A stretch of 61,877 bases of DNA from positions 1-61,877 of the forward strand of contig CAJGDJ010000010.1 of NCBI GenBank assembly GCA_904502025.1, written 5' to 3'. Position numbers and translations under genes: made by a program. Positions 45,432-54,387 of this stretch are shown here, in pieces. The notes under the pieces were generated by a model. The model saw only the letters and a list, made by a program, of their open reading frames with translations, did not search any database and was not told the origin of the DNA. This stretch comes from an uncultured Muribaculaceae bacterium. Its GTDB lineage: Bacteria; Bacteroidota; Bacteroidia; Bacteroidales; Muribaculaceae. Every line of letters starts with the position of its first letter. Positions within the stretch are counted from its first letter, which is position 1.

Positions 45432-46556
45432 TTATGATTTTAGTAACAATATAACTTTTACTGATATGTCAAAAAAGACAATTTTTGCATTAGCATTTCC
45501 CGATATATCAATTTGAGCTTTATTTAACACTTCAATTAACTTTTGAACATTCTTTTCGGTTATGAATCGAGCGAAATTAACACTAAATTGAGCCTCTTGC
45601 GTATTCAAATAGTTTAATTCTTTTACGTTTAGATTATACACAAAATTTTCACGTATTAATCTTTGGCAATAATCTAAAAACTGTATAGATTGTTCCCTCC
45701 CCAACGATGCTACATCGTTACTCCATCGTTTCAAATCATAGATTTTGCGTTGGTAAGCCAATCGCATTAACTCAACAAATAACGAAAAGAAATTCGATGT
45801 TTCTTTTGTTGATAATAGTTCTTTTTCTGCATTATTTATATTTCCTTCTGCAAGGTGAGCAATTGACAATGCGTCATTGGAATCAATTGCATATTTTTCG
45901 ACTAAATAATTCGCAATTATTTCATCGCCTAATCTTAATAATTCTATGCGTTGTACACGGGAATAAATCGTGGGAAGAATTTGTTTTGAATTATTTGATA
46001 CCATTATAAATATAGTATCGCTATGTGGCTCCTCTATGAGTTTCAATAATTTATTTGCACATTCAATTTTCATTCGCTCTGGCAACCACAACAATACTAC
46101 CTTATATTTTGATTTATGTGCAGTGAAGTTCAATTTTCTTATTATATCAACACTCTCATCTACAAAAATTTGTGGCTGAGCATTTACATTATCTAACGCT
46201 TGTAACCATTTATCAAAATCCATATAAGGATTTTGAGTTAAATAATCTTTCCACTCGTCAATATAATCATCAGATACCACTGATTTTCCACTACTTTTTT
46301 TTATTATGGGAAATATAAAATGAGTATCAATATGATTAAATGTTTGATGCTGAATACATGATGGACACACGCCACAACTATCTCCATTTTGACGATTTTC
46401 ACAATGAATATATTGGGCAAGAGCACGAGCCAATGCGAATTTACCAATTCCGGGCTGACCATCTATTAATATCGCATGGGGAATGCGGTCATTATCAACA
46501 AATGATCGTATTCTTTGTTTTGCACCCTCATGTGATAATATATCGCGAAACTTCAT
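45432..46556 (-). CDS. holB: DNA polymerase III delta' subunit
   Basis: 374 residues. A clamp-loader AAA+ domain with HAILIDGQPGIGKFALARAL (P-loop GKF instead of GKT, common for delta'), the zinc module CENRQNGDSCGVCPSC and sensor-like STIYSRVQRIEL. Delta' is the rigid, non-hydrolysing subunit of the clamp loader. It lies 14 bp after metF and 4 bp before the AddB-like gene. Confidence 0.9.
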   Translation of the reverse strand: MKFRDILSHEGAKQRIRSFVDNDRIPHAILIDGQPGIGKFALARALAQYIHCENRQNGDSCGVCPSCIQHQTFNHIDTHFIFPIIKKSSGKSVVSDDYIDEWKDYLTQNPYMDFDKWLQALDNVNAQPQIFVDESVDIIRKLNFTAHKSKYKVVLLWLPERMKIECANKLLKLIEEPHSDTIFIMVSNNSKQILPTIYSRVQRIELLRLGDEIIANYLVEKYAIDSNDALSIAHLAEGNINNAEKELLSTKETSNFFSLFVELMRLAYQRKIYDLKRWSNDVASLGREQSIQFLDYCQRLIRENFVYNLNVKELNYLNTQEAQFSVNFARFITEKNVQKLIEVLNKAQIDISGNANAKIVFFDISVKVILLLKS

Positions 46557-46570
46557 GATGTTTAATTAGA

Positions 46571-47527
46571 TTAAAAGACTTGTGAAACCACATTCTTCAC
46601 ACTTTGCGTTGCATTATGAGAATAAAAATGGATTGAGGGTACCCCTTTTTGAAGCAAATCTTTAGCTTGGGCGATACACCATTCAACGCCTACTTTTTTA
46701 GCCTCAATATCATCTTTGCATTTTAATAATTCGGTTGCCAATTCAGTTGGCAAATCAACCTTAAACACCTTAGGTAAGACCGTTAATTGATTAAAATTTA
46801 TAATAGGTTTTATTCCTGGTATTATTGGAACATTTATTCCCGCTAATCTGCATCGTTCAACAAATGAATAATATTTTTCATTATCAAAAAACATCTGTGT
46901 AACAATATATTCAGCTCCATTGTCAACTTTTGCTTTTAACCATTTTATATCCATATCAAGATTGGGAGCTTCTTCATGCTTTTCAGGATAACCTGCCACA
47001 CCATAACTAAATCGTTCATCGGTAATTATATCCATCTGAGTGCCATCTATAAATAATCCACGATTAAAATCATTTATTTGTAATTGCAACTCAGAAGCGT
47101 GAGAATGCCCATCTGTATTAGGAATAAATTTACTATCATGTTTTGCTTTATCTCCACGTAAAACTAATAAGTTGGTTATTCCTAAAAAATTCAAATCAAT
47201 TAAAGCATATTCTGTTTCAATCTTTGAATAACCACTACATATTATGTGTGGGACCGCAGGAATTCCATATCTATGTTGAATTGCAGCAGCTACTGCTACT
47301 GTTCCCGGACGAGAACGTTCTGTTACTTTTTGATATAATCCATCATGCGTAGATTTATAAACCATTTCACTGCGATGTGTAGTTATGTTTATATATAATG
47401 GTTTATACTCTATTAATTGGTCAATATTTTTGAATAGCTGTGCAATACCTTTACCTTTTATTGGAGGAAGAACTTCAAATGAAAATCTCGGTGTTGTAGA
47501 ATTTTTAATTAATTCAGTAATCTTCAT
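46571..47527 (-). CDS. metF: Methylenetetrahydrofolate reductase
   Basis: 318 residues, with FAD TIM-barrel landmarks: FSFEVLPPIKGKG (the catalytic Glu), VPHIICSGYSK, LLVLRGDK, EYIVTQMFFDNEKYYSFVER and IPGIKPI. It reduces 5,10-methylene-THF to 5-methyl-THF for methionine synthesis. It heads a four-gene minus-strand unit from a consensus promoter. Confidence 0.95.
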   Translation of the reverse strand: MKITELIKNSTTPRFSFEVLPPIKGKGIAQLFKNIDQLIEYKPLYINITTHRSEMVYKSTHDGLYQKVTERSRPGTVAVAAAIQHRYGIPAVPHIICSGYSKIETEYALIDLNFLGITNLLVLRGDKAKHDSKFIPNTDGHSHASELQLQINDFNRGLFIDGTQMDIITDERFSYGVAGYPEKHEEAPNLDMDIKWLKAKVDNGAEYIVTQMFFDNEKYYSFVERCRLAGINVPIIPGIKPIINFNQLTVLPKVFKVDLPTELATELLKCKDDIEAKKVGVEWCIAQAKDLLQKGVPSIHFYSHNATQSVKNVVSQVF

Positions 47528-47548
47528 ATCATATAAATATTATTATTA

Positions 47549-47579
47549 CAAAATTACAATTTAGTCATAAATTAGCAAA
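47549..47579 (-). promoter_or_regulatory. Promoter for metF-holB-nuclease-hemW
   Basis: Minus-strand TTTG (47579-47576), 19 bp, TAATTTTG (47556-47549); consensus in both boxes, 22 bp before the metF ATG. No SAM riboswitch-like structure fits in the short leader. Confidence 0.7.
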
Positions 47580-47599
47580 GTACCAACAAAGCCCTATCG

Positions 47600-48004
47600 C
47601 TAATCATTTAATCTTACAATTTGATTACGGGCGACTTGTAATTGACGCTCCAACTTTTCTTTATTAACACGTGCTTTATATACTACTTCTACCCCCGGAT
47701 TATTTATTTCATATTCAACGAGCAAGCTATCAATAATTTGTATCTCTTTTATTATTAACCGTTCTTTTATTTGAGGCTTTAATTTTAATGCTTCTCGACG
47801 AATATCTATCCGCTCTTTGCATACACTATCTATTTGTTCAATAAATTGCATAGCTACTATGGGATTATCTTTTGACAATGCATTTTTAGCTTCTAAAAGC
47901 AACATTTCAGCCTTCTTGTCATCTACTTCTTTTTGATTTGAGCAAATGCACGAACTAAATAATAACACAATTATAATAAGAAAAACTCTAACTTCTTTGA
48001 ACAT
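47600..48004 (-). CDS. Small lipoprotein, function unknown
   Basis: 134 residues. The lipobox is in VFLIIIVLLFSSCICSN (Cys near 19), followed by a charged, helical, coiled-coil-like domain (EMLLLEAKNALSKDNPIVAM; KARVNKEKLERQLQVARNQ). I do not recognise a named family. Its first 17 bp overlap the 3' end of relA, so it is translated together with it. An envelope protein tied to the stringent-response gene is unexpected. Confidence 0.7.
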   Translation of the reverse strand: MFKEVRVFLIIIVLLFSSCICSNQKEVDDKKAEMLLLEAKNALSKDNPIVAMQFIEQIDSVCKERIDIRREALKLKPQIKERLIIKEIQIIDSLLVEYEINNPGVEVVYKARVNKEKLERQLQVARNQIVRLND

Positions 48005-50189
48005 CTTTTACTCCTTTTACTGTTTTTATTTTTTTAATTAACATATCTAATGCATTAATATCTGTGATTCCTACAACCAAATAGCCTTGAAATAAACCGT
48101 CATTTGAGTCAATAGAAATACTCTTTAATAATACATTCTTTTCTTTATTAATTATTGACGTTATATTTGTTACAATGCCAATATCATCATAGCCAATAAT
48201 TCTTAATGTAGCACCAAATTGACTACCAACTTTTCCCGACCAACGAGTTGTTATAATACGATATGGATATTTACTTCTAATATGTGACGCATTTGGACAA
48301 TCATTCTTGTGAATTTTTATAACACCCTCTGCCGATATAAATCCAAAAACGCCATCTCCATATATAGGGTTACAACATTTAGCTAGGCGATAATTTATCC
48401 CTTTTATATTCTCTCCAATAACTAATACATCATCGGATCTGTCTGTATCTTCTTTTTGTTGTAGTGTAAAACTAGTTGCCGACCGCACTTCATAAGTCGG
48501 CTCATTAAGTTTTTGCTCTAATAACTCATATTGAGCAATTACATCTGCAATATCAATCGCTTCTTTGGCTATCTCATCATAAAAATCCGTCACAGTTTTG
48601 AATCCCATCTTTTTGATGAGTTTCATTAATACAGCTTCCTCTACTTCTATTTTTCGATTCTTAAATCGTCGCTGCAATAATTCTTTCCCAAGATCAGCTG
48701 CTCGGTTTTGCATCTCATGAATCGTTTGCTTTATTTTATTTCGAGCCTTTGATGTAACTACAAAGCTCAACCAATCTTGCTTTGGAGTTTGATTTGATGA
48801 CGTAATAATTTCTACCGAATCACCATTATTCAATTTATAATTTAGTTTTTGAGCTCGACCATTTACTTTTGCTCCTATACACTGACATCCTAATCTTGAA
48901 TGTATATTAAATGCAAAATCAATAATAGTTGCTCCTAATGGTAATTTATATAAGTCTCCTTTAGGAGTAAACACAAACACCTCTTTTGCATATACATCCA
49001 TCTTAAAGTTTTTCATTAACTCCATTGGACCGGTTTCGGCTGCCTCCAAAATATCTCGCACATTATTCATCCATGTATCGAGATTATTTTCGCTTTTACC
49101 TCCTTTATACTTCCAATGAGCTGCAAGCCCTTTTTCTGCTACTAAATCCATTCGTTTGGTTCTAATTTGAACCTCAACCCATTTATTTTCAGGGCCAACG
49201 ACAGTTGTATGAAGAGACTCATACCCATTACTTTTAGGAATTGTAAGCCAATCCTTCATTCTCTGGGTATTAGGCTGATACATATCTGCAATGATTGAAT
49301 ATGCCAACCAGCAATCTGCTTTTTCTTTTTCTAATGAAGAATCTAATATTACCCTAATAGCAAACAAATCAAATATACCATCAATGTCATTTTTTTGCTT
49401 TCGCATTTTATTCCATATCGAATATATTGACTTCGTGCGACCTTTGATTTCAAAAATTAAACCTGCTTCCTCTAATTTTTTCTTAACCGGAGTAATAAAC
49501 GATGCAATATATTCATCTCGCTCAACCTTGGTTTCTTTTAATTTGTGAGCAATTTCAGTAAATTTTTCTCTATTTGTATATTTTAATGATAAATCCTCTA
49601 ATTCCGACTTAATCACATACAAACCCAACCTATGTGCTAATGGTGCATACAGATAATTTGCCTCATAAGCTACATCATGCACATATTTTTCATTAGGATG
49701 GTGATTTATAGCTCGCATCAAGGTCAGACGCTCCACTATCATTATAATTATCACACGAATATCTTCAGCAAAAGTAAGTAACAAATTTCTAAAATTATCA
49801 CTTTCAACTGCTGCTTGACGGCTATATAATGTTGCAACTTTTAATAACCCTTTTATTAATTTAGCGACATCATTCCCCCATTGTTTTTTAAGTTCTTCAA
49901 CTGAAATATATTCTGTTTGACACAGATTATGCAATAAAATAGCAATAATCATATTCCTATCAGGGCTGATTTTATCACACAATAATAATGCCGTTTCTAA
50001 ATTATGAATTATTGGATTTAACCCATACTTATTTCGACGATAATGACCTCCTTTTACCGCCGATATTATTATTCGTTTTACTAATGAAAAATCGCCATTT
50101 TGAAGCACATCATGCGACACTGACAACAACTGTCGGCAATATGGCACTAATTTTGAATGTTCTTCTTTATTAAAATATTTTGCGTCCAT
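47988..50189 (-). CDS. relA: RelA/SpoT-family (p)ppGpp synthetase with degenerate hydrolase domain
   Basis: 733 residues: HD domain (about 45-190), synthetase (about 240-360: GRTKSIYSIWNKMRK, FDLFAIRVILD, GYESLHTTVVGP, EVQIRTKRMDLVAEKG), TGS (about 390-450: VFVFTPKGDLYKLPLGATI), helical and zinc-finger-like middle (KCCNPIYGDGVFGF) and a C-terminal ACT domain. In the HD domain the key residues are changed: the HD pair is HN (His87-Asn88), the following ED is QT, and DRLHNMR reads ERLTLMR. Synthetase motifs are intact. So this is probably a synthetase-only RelA-type enzyme. Second gene of yihA-relA-lipoprotein. Confidence 0.93.
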   Translation of the reverse strand: MDAKYFNKEEHSKLVPYCRQLLSVSHDVLQNGDFSLVKRIIISAVKGGHYRRNKYGLNPIIHNLETALLLCDKISPDRNMIIAILLHNLCQTEYISVEELKKQWGNDVAKLIKGLLKVATLYSRQAAVESDNFRNLLLTFAEDIRVIIIMIVERLTLMRAINHHPNEKYVHDVAYEANYLYAPLAHRLGLYVIKSELEDLSLKYTNREKFTEIAHKLKETKVERDEYIASFITPVKKKLEEAGLIFEIKGRTKSIYSIWNKMRKQKNDIDGIFDLFAIRVILDSSLEKEKADCWLAYSIIADMYQPNTQRMKDWLTIPKSNGYESLHTTVVGPENKWVEVQIRTKRMDLVAEKGLAAHWKYKGGKSENNLDTWMNNVRDILEAAETGPMELMKNFKMDVYAKEVFVFTPKGDLYKLPLGATIIDFAFNIHSRLGCQCIGAKVNGRAQKLNYKLNNGDSVEIITSSNQTPKQDWLSFVVTSKARNKIKQTIHEMQNRAADLGKELLQRRFKNRKIEVEEAVLMKLIKKMGFKTVTDFYDEIAKEAIDIADVIAQYELLEQKLNEPTYEVRSATSFTLQQKEDTDRSDDVLVIGENIKGINYRLAKCCNPIYGDGVFGFISAEGVIKIHKNDCPNASHIRSKYPYRIITTRWSGKVGSQFGATLRIIGYDDIGIVTNITSIINKEKNVLLKSISIDSNDGLFQGYLVVGITDINALDMLIKKIKTVKGVKDVQRS

Positions 50190-50197
50190 TACACTAA

Positions 50198-50800
50198 CTA
50201 TTCATCAACCATTGAATTTAATTGCTCTATATAGTCTAATATTTCACTTCTTCCTCTTTTATCTACACTTGAAGTCTTAAAAACCGGAGGTAATTCTTCC
50301 CAATCATTCTTTAACTCATTGCAATATATCTCAATCGCTTTTTTTGCAGCTGAAGAAGACATTTTATCAAGTTTTGTAAATACAATGCTAAACGGCACAC
50401 CATTTTCGCCAAGCCATTGCATAAACTCCTTGTCGATATTTTGAGGTTTGTGTCGCGAATCTATCAAAAGAAACAAGTTTACCATTGTTTCTCGTTTTAA
50501 TATATAACTTTCTATTATATTTTTTAATTGTTTACGACTATCTTTTCCTCTTTGAGCATATCCATAACCGGGCAAATCAACAAGATACCATGCGTCATTA
50601 ATCAAAAAATGGTTTATTAGCATCGTTTTACCGGGTGTTGCCGACGTCATAGCCAATGATTTCTTCCCTGTCAACATATTTATCAATGAAGACTTTCCAA
50701 CATTAGAACGTCCGATAAACGCATACTCATTTTTATTATCTTGGGGACACTTCTTTACATCAGTATTACTTATTATAAATTTAGCACTTTTTATTTCCAT
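50198..50800 (-). CDS. yihA: Ribosome biogenesis GTPase YihA/YsxC (EngB)
   Basis: 200 residues. GTPase motifs: FIGRSNVGKSSLINML (G1), TPGKTMLINHF (G2), LVDLPGYGYAQRG (G3), FTKLDKMSS (G4). EngB helps late 50S assembly. It is first of the unit with relA (8 bp gap) from a near-consensus promoter, linking ribosome assembly to the stringent response. Confidence 0.95.
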   Translation of the reverse strand: MEIKSAKFIISNTDVKKCPQDNKNEYAFIGRSNVGKSSLINMLTGKKSLAMTSATPGKTMLINHFLINDAWYLVDLPGYGYAQRGKDSRKQLKNIIESYILKRETMVNLFLLIDSRHKPQNIDKEFMQWLGENGVPFSIVFTKLDKMSSSAAKKAIEIYCNELKNDWEELPPVFKTSSVDKRGRSEILDYIEQLNSMVDE

Positions 50801-50818
50801 CTTTACTTAATTTTGATG

Positions 50819-50849
50819 TAAAGATAGCTAATTACAACATATTAAACAA
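50819..50849 (-). promoter_or_regulatory. Promoter for yihA-relA-lipoprotein
   Basis: Minus-strand TTG (50849-50847), 20 bp, TATCTTTA (50826-50819); last base of the -7 box differs from consensus. It lies 19 bp before the yihA ATG. Confidence 0.5.
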
Positions 50850-50890
50850 GCAAAAGAAGCGAGTTCGATTAGTTGTTTTGAATATTTTCG

Positions 50891-50898
50891 TAACTTTG
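50891..50898 (+). promoter_or_regulatory. -7 element (TAACTTTG) for trmN6
   Basis: TAACTTTG fits TAnnTTTG and lies 22 bp before the ATG; -33 box not clear. Divergent from yihA. Confidence 0.5.
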
Positions 50899-50920
50899 CA
50901 GTCTATTTTCACAATTAGCA

Positions 50921-51646
50921 ATGAACTACAACAATAAATACCGTTTTCAATTTAAGCATTTCAGTATAAATGATAGTGATTGTGCGATGAAAATTGGCAC
51001 TGATGGGGTGTTGCTTGGAGCATGGGCTGACGTATCAGCATCAAGCAACGTTTTAGATATTGGGTCGGGTAGTGGCTTAATTTCATTAATGGCTGCACAA
51101 CGAAGTAATGCTTCAATTACCGGTATAGAAATAGACCCACTCGCGGCAAAACAATCAATAGAAAACATAAAAGACTCCCATTGGAGCAATCGCATTTCAA
51201 TAATTAATTCGGATTTTGTCGTATGGGCATCTATGCCTCACAACATCTCATGTTTTGATCATATTGTAAGTAATCCTCCATTCTTCAATAATGGTCCGGT
51301 TGCACCCAATCGACAAAGAGCAACAGCCAGACATTCGAATTCCCTTGGATATGACCAACTTATAAAACTATCTAAAAAATTACTCACCGACAATGGGAAG
51401 TTATCTATCATATCTCCGGTTGAGAGGCAAGATGACATAATTTTCTACTCTGAATTAGAACATATGTTTATTTCTCGACTAACTCATGTTTACTCAAGAA
51501 CAGGAGGTAAAGCAACACGTCTTTTATGGGAGTTTAGCAAAATTAAATGTACTACAGAATATACATCTCTATCAATCAGAGAGACTAACAATAATTTTAG
51601 CCAGGAATACATTAATTTAACAACTGATTTTTATCTAAATATTTAA
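50921..51646 (+). CDS. trmN6: tRNA1(Val) (adenine37-N6)-methyltransferase
   Basis: 241 residues. TrmN6/YfiC start FHFSIND-like (KHFSINDSDCAMKIGTDGVL) then the SAM site VLDIGSGSGLISLMAAQR and the N6-adenine methyltransferase motif SNPPFF. It methylates A37 of tRNA-Val. A CPBP protease gene follows after 17 bp in the same direction. Confidence 0.9.
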   Translation: MNYNNKYRFQFKHFSINDSDCAMKIGTDGVLLGAWADVSASSNVLDIGSGSGLISLMAAQRSNASITGIEIDPLAAKQSIENIKDSHWSNRISIINSDFVVWASMPHNISCFDHIVSNPPFFNNGPVAPNRQRATARHSNSLGYDQLIKLSKKLLTDNGKLSIISPVERQDDIIFYSELEHMFISRLTHVYSRTGGKATRLLWEFSKIKCTTEYTSLSIRETNNNFSQEYINLTTDFYLNI

Positions 51647-51663
51647 CAAAGTATAGAATAGAT

Positions 51664-52545
51664 ATGATTAATGGGAATAAACTTATCTTAAATTTCAAAT
51701 CAAGAATAAGTGCATTTATTTGCCTTGCAATAATCGGCATATTTATAAGCGGTTTATTTGCATATATTATAACATCGTTATGGGGAGAAAGCACTACGTC
51801 ATTACGCATTTCAACCGTAATTCAAAATATATTTTTCTTTATCACTCCATCAATTGCTATTGCTCTATTTATCACTAAACTACCAGCCGATTTTTTGCAA
51901 TTACGAAAATTGCCATCATTAAAAAGCATCTTATTAACCATTTTAATTTTAATATTTAGTATTCCTACAATGAACTTCATTATTCATTGCAACGAATCAG
52001 TCGTTTTTCCCGATGCATTATCAGGACTTGAAAATTCATTAAAAGCACTTGAAGAATCAAATAGAACACAAATTAAAATTCTACTTGGAGAACCTACGAT
52101 AGGAAGTCTAATCATGTCAATTCTTATAATAGGGCTACTTACCGGTTTGGGAGAGGAGTTGTTTTTCAGGGGGGCTCTTCAAAATATTTTCCGCACTCGA
52201 CCCATGAATCCACATTATGCAATTTGGATAACAGCCGTTATTTTTAGTGCATTACATTTCCAATTTTATGGATTCCTTCCTCGCGTTCTTCTTGGAGCAT
52301 TCTTTGGCTACCTTATTTTTTGGAGTGGTTCAATATGGCTTCCTATTTTTGCTCACACATTAAACAATTCTTTAGTAGTAATTTCTTCATGGATAAGTTC
52401 ACGCAACACAATTAATTTTGACATAAATAAAATTGCAACCGATTTTTCTTCTGAAAGCTATGTTCTTATTTTAATTAGCATAACAACTACATCATTATTG
52501 ATAATACAGTTATACCGACATTATCGAACCATATCACATTCATAA
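51664..52545 (+). CDS. CPBP-family intramembrane metalloprotease
   Basis: 293 residues with about eight hydrophobic segments. The Abi/CAAX protease motifs are present: GLGEELFFRGALQNIF (EExxxR), FSALHFQFYGFLPRVLLG (FxxxH) and a C-terminal FAHTLNNS. Family members include prenyl proteases and bacteriocin self-immunity proteins; no bacteriocin gene is nearby, so the role is open. Probably co-transcribed with trmN6. Confidence 0.88.
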   Translation: MINGNKLILNFKSRISAFICLAIIGIFISGLFAYIITSLWGESTTSLRISTVIQNIFFFITPSIAIALFITKLPADFLQLRKLPSLKSILLTILILIFSIPTMNFIIHCNESVVFPDALSGLENSLKALEESNRTQIKILLGEPTIGSLIMSILIIGLLTGLGEELFFRGALQNIFRTRPMNPHYAIWITAVIFSALHFQFYGFLPRVLLGAFFGYLIFWSGSIWLPIFAHTLNNSLVVISSWISSRNTINFDINKIATDFSSESYVLILISITTTSLLIIQLYRHYRTISHS

Positions 52546-52547
52546 AG

Positions 52548-52573
52548 AAAAAGCCTCAAAATGAGGCTTTTTT
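52548..52573. terminator. Terminator between the CPBP protease and lptB
   Basis: AAAAAGCCTCA (52548-52558) and TGAGGCTTTTT (52562-52572) form a perfect 11 bp stem with a 3 nt loop; T-runs on both strands make it bidirectional between convergent genes. Confidence 0.85.
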
Positions 52574-52588
52574 ATATCATAATATATC

Positions 52589-53407
52589 TTAATCAAATTT
52601 CTTTCGATGAAATACAAAGTTCCGTCCAAGATACTTCTCTTTTACAATCGGATTTTCGGCAAGTTCTTCAGAGGTTCCTTGAAACAAAATCTTACCCTCA
52701 AATAGCAAATAAGCTCTGTCTGTAATACTTAATGTTTCTGGAGCATTATGGTCTGTAATTAGAATTCCTATATTCTTTTCTTTCAACTTATATACTACCG
52801 ACTGAATTTCCTCCACAGCAATAGGGTCAACTCCTGCAAATGGTTCATCAAGCATTATAAATTTTGGACTAATAGCAAGGCATCGAGCAATCTCCGTACG
52901 ACGTCGTTCTCCTCCCGACAATTGGTCTCCAAGGTTTTTTCTTACCTTTTCAAGACTAAATTCCGATATCAAACTTTCCAATTTATCCTTTTGAAACTCC
53001 TTTGTGGTATTTGTCATTTCTAACACTGACCGTATATTATCTTCAACCGACATTTTCCTAAACACAGATGGTTCTTGAGCCAAATATCCAATTCCATTTT
53101 GAGCCCTTTTATATACTGGAAACTTTGTAATATTTAAGTCATTCAAAAATATTTCACCTTCATTAGGTGTAACAAGACCAACTGTCATATAGAATGTCGT
53201 CGTTTTACCGGCTCCATTTGGTCCTAATAGACCAACAATCTCACCCTGTTTAACATCTATCGACACATGATTAACTACCGTACGTTGACGATATTTTTTC
53301 ACTAAATTCTCAGTTCTCAACACCATAGGTTGGTTATTTTCTAATTCATTATCTGAAAATTGAGAATTTACACTATAACCTAATTCTATTTCTTCCTTTT
53401 CTTTCAT
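52589..53407 (-). CDS. lptB: LPS export ABC transporter ATP-binding protein
   Basis: 272 residues. Walker A GLLGPNGAGKTTTFYM, Q-loop GYLAQEPSVFRKM, signature LSGGERRRTEIAR, Walker B FIMLDEPFAGVDP and H-loop ITDHN, the LptB-specific pattern. An ~28-residue acidic extension precedes the usual start. It powers LptFG extraction of LPS from the inner membrane; the membrane subunits are elsewhere. Confidence 0.94.
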   Translation of the reverse strand: MKEKEEIELGYSVNSQFSDNELENNQPMVLRTENLVKKYRQRTVVNHVSIDVKQGEIVGLLGPNGAGKTTTFYMTVGLVTPNEGEIFLNDLNITKFPVYKRAQNGIGYLAQEPSVFRKMSVEDNIRSVLEMTNTTKEFQKDKLESLISEFSLEKVRKNLGDQLSGGERRRTEIARCLAISPKFIMLDEPFAGVDPIAVEEIQSVVYKLKEKNIGILITDHNAPETLSITDRAYLLFEGKILFQGTSEELAENPIVKEKYLGRNFVFHRKKFD

Positions 53408-53609
53408 CTTCTAAACGACATATAATATTATCGTTCAATCTGCTTACTGGCATTTATCATCATTAACTGCAGATTTCACCACCACGAAATTAGTAAAAAA
53501 ACATCATATAACATTATCATTATCGCTATTTTTACTGATTTAGTAGTCATTAAAGATAATTGACACCTTGCAGCATGTCAAAAAAACAATTATATTCAGG
53601 AAAATGTTG

Positions 53610-53617
53610 TAACTTTG
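53610..53617 (+). promoter_or_regulatory. -7 element (TAACTTTG) for mlaE-mlaF
   Basis: TAACTTTG fits TAnnTTTG, 20 bp before the mlaE ATG; no clear -33 box. Confidence 0.5.
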
Positions 53618-53637
53618 CATAATAAAATTTATATATT

Positions 53638-54387
53638 ATGGTAATAACCGATTCTTTAGCAACATTTGGCAAATATTGCCTTTTCATTAAGCGAATATTC
53701 TCAATTCCCGATAAATGGCACGTATTTTTTAGACGCACAATATCTGAAATATCCAAACTCGGAGTTGACTCAATTCCATTGGTAATTATTATTTCTCTTT
53801 TTATTGGTGCTGTAATTACCATTCAAATGCAACTCAACATTATGTCGCCATTAATTCCTGCATACGCGGTTGGAATGGCTACCCGTGAGATTATTCTACT
53901 GGAATTTTCTTCATCTATTTTGTGCCTTATTTTAGCGGGAAAAGTAGGGTCTAATATTGCATCTGAGATTGGCACTATGAGAGTTACCGAACAAATTGAT
54001 GCTCTTGAAATTATGGGTGTTAATTCGGCAAACTATTTAGTTCTTCCTAAAATTACCGCATTTATTGTATTTATGCCTGTTTTAGTAGTCTTCTGCATGG
54101 GAACCTCTTTAATTGGGGGGTACATCATTGCTCTTTTTACAGATATTATACCTGTTTCTCGCTACATTTATGGCATGCAAACCATGTTTATTCAATGGTA
54201 CGTGTGGTATGGCATTATCAAATCTTTGTTTTTTGCGTTTATCATTTCTTCAGTAGCCTCATTTTATGGCTATTACGTCAAAGGTGGAGCACTTGATGTT
54301 GGTAAATCAAGCACAAATGCAGTTGTTACAAGCAGTATTTTAATTCTATTATTTGATGTTATCCTAACTAAACTTTTATTACAATGA
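53638..54387 (+). CDS. mlaE: MlaE-family lipid ABC transporter permease
   Basis: 249 residues with about five membrane segments. MlaE landmarks: SIPLVIIISLFIGAVITIQM, REIILLEFSSSILCLILAGK, GSNIASEIGTMRVTEQIDAL and a C-terminal GYYVKGGALDVGKSSTNAVV. With MlaF it moves phospholipids between outer and inner membrane and keeps outer-leaflet asymmetry. Its end overlaps the mlaF start by 4 bp. The usual MlaD partner is not next to it. Confidence 0.93.
   Translation: MVITDSLATFGKYCLFIKRIFSIPDKWHVFFRRTISEISKLGVDSIPLVIIISLFIGAVITIQMQLNIMSPLIPAYAVGMATREIILLEFSSSILCLILAGKVGSNIASEIGTMRVTEQIDALEIMGVNSANYLVLPKITAFIVFMPVLVVFCMGTSLIGGYIIALFTDIIPVSRYIYGMQTMFIQWYVWYGIIKSLFFAFIISSVASFYGYYVKGGALDVGKSSTNAVVTSSILILLFDVILTKLLLQ

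Noticed and set aside
47528..47599. SAM riboswitch upstream of metF
   Set aside because: The leader between the consensus promoter and the ATG is only about 15-20 nt, too short for any riboswitch.
51664..52545. CPBP protease as a bacteriocin immunity gene
   Set aside because: No bacteriocin, leader peptide or transporter gene lies nearby; it follows trmN6 in what looks like a housekeeping unit.
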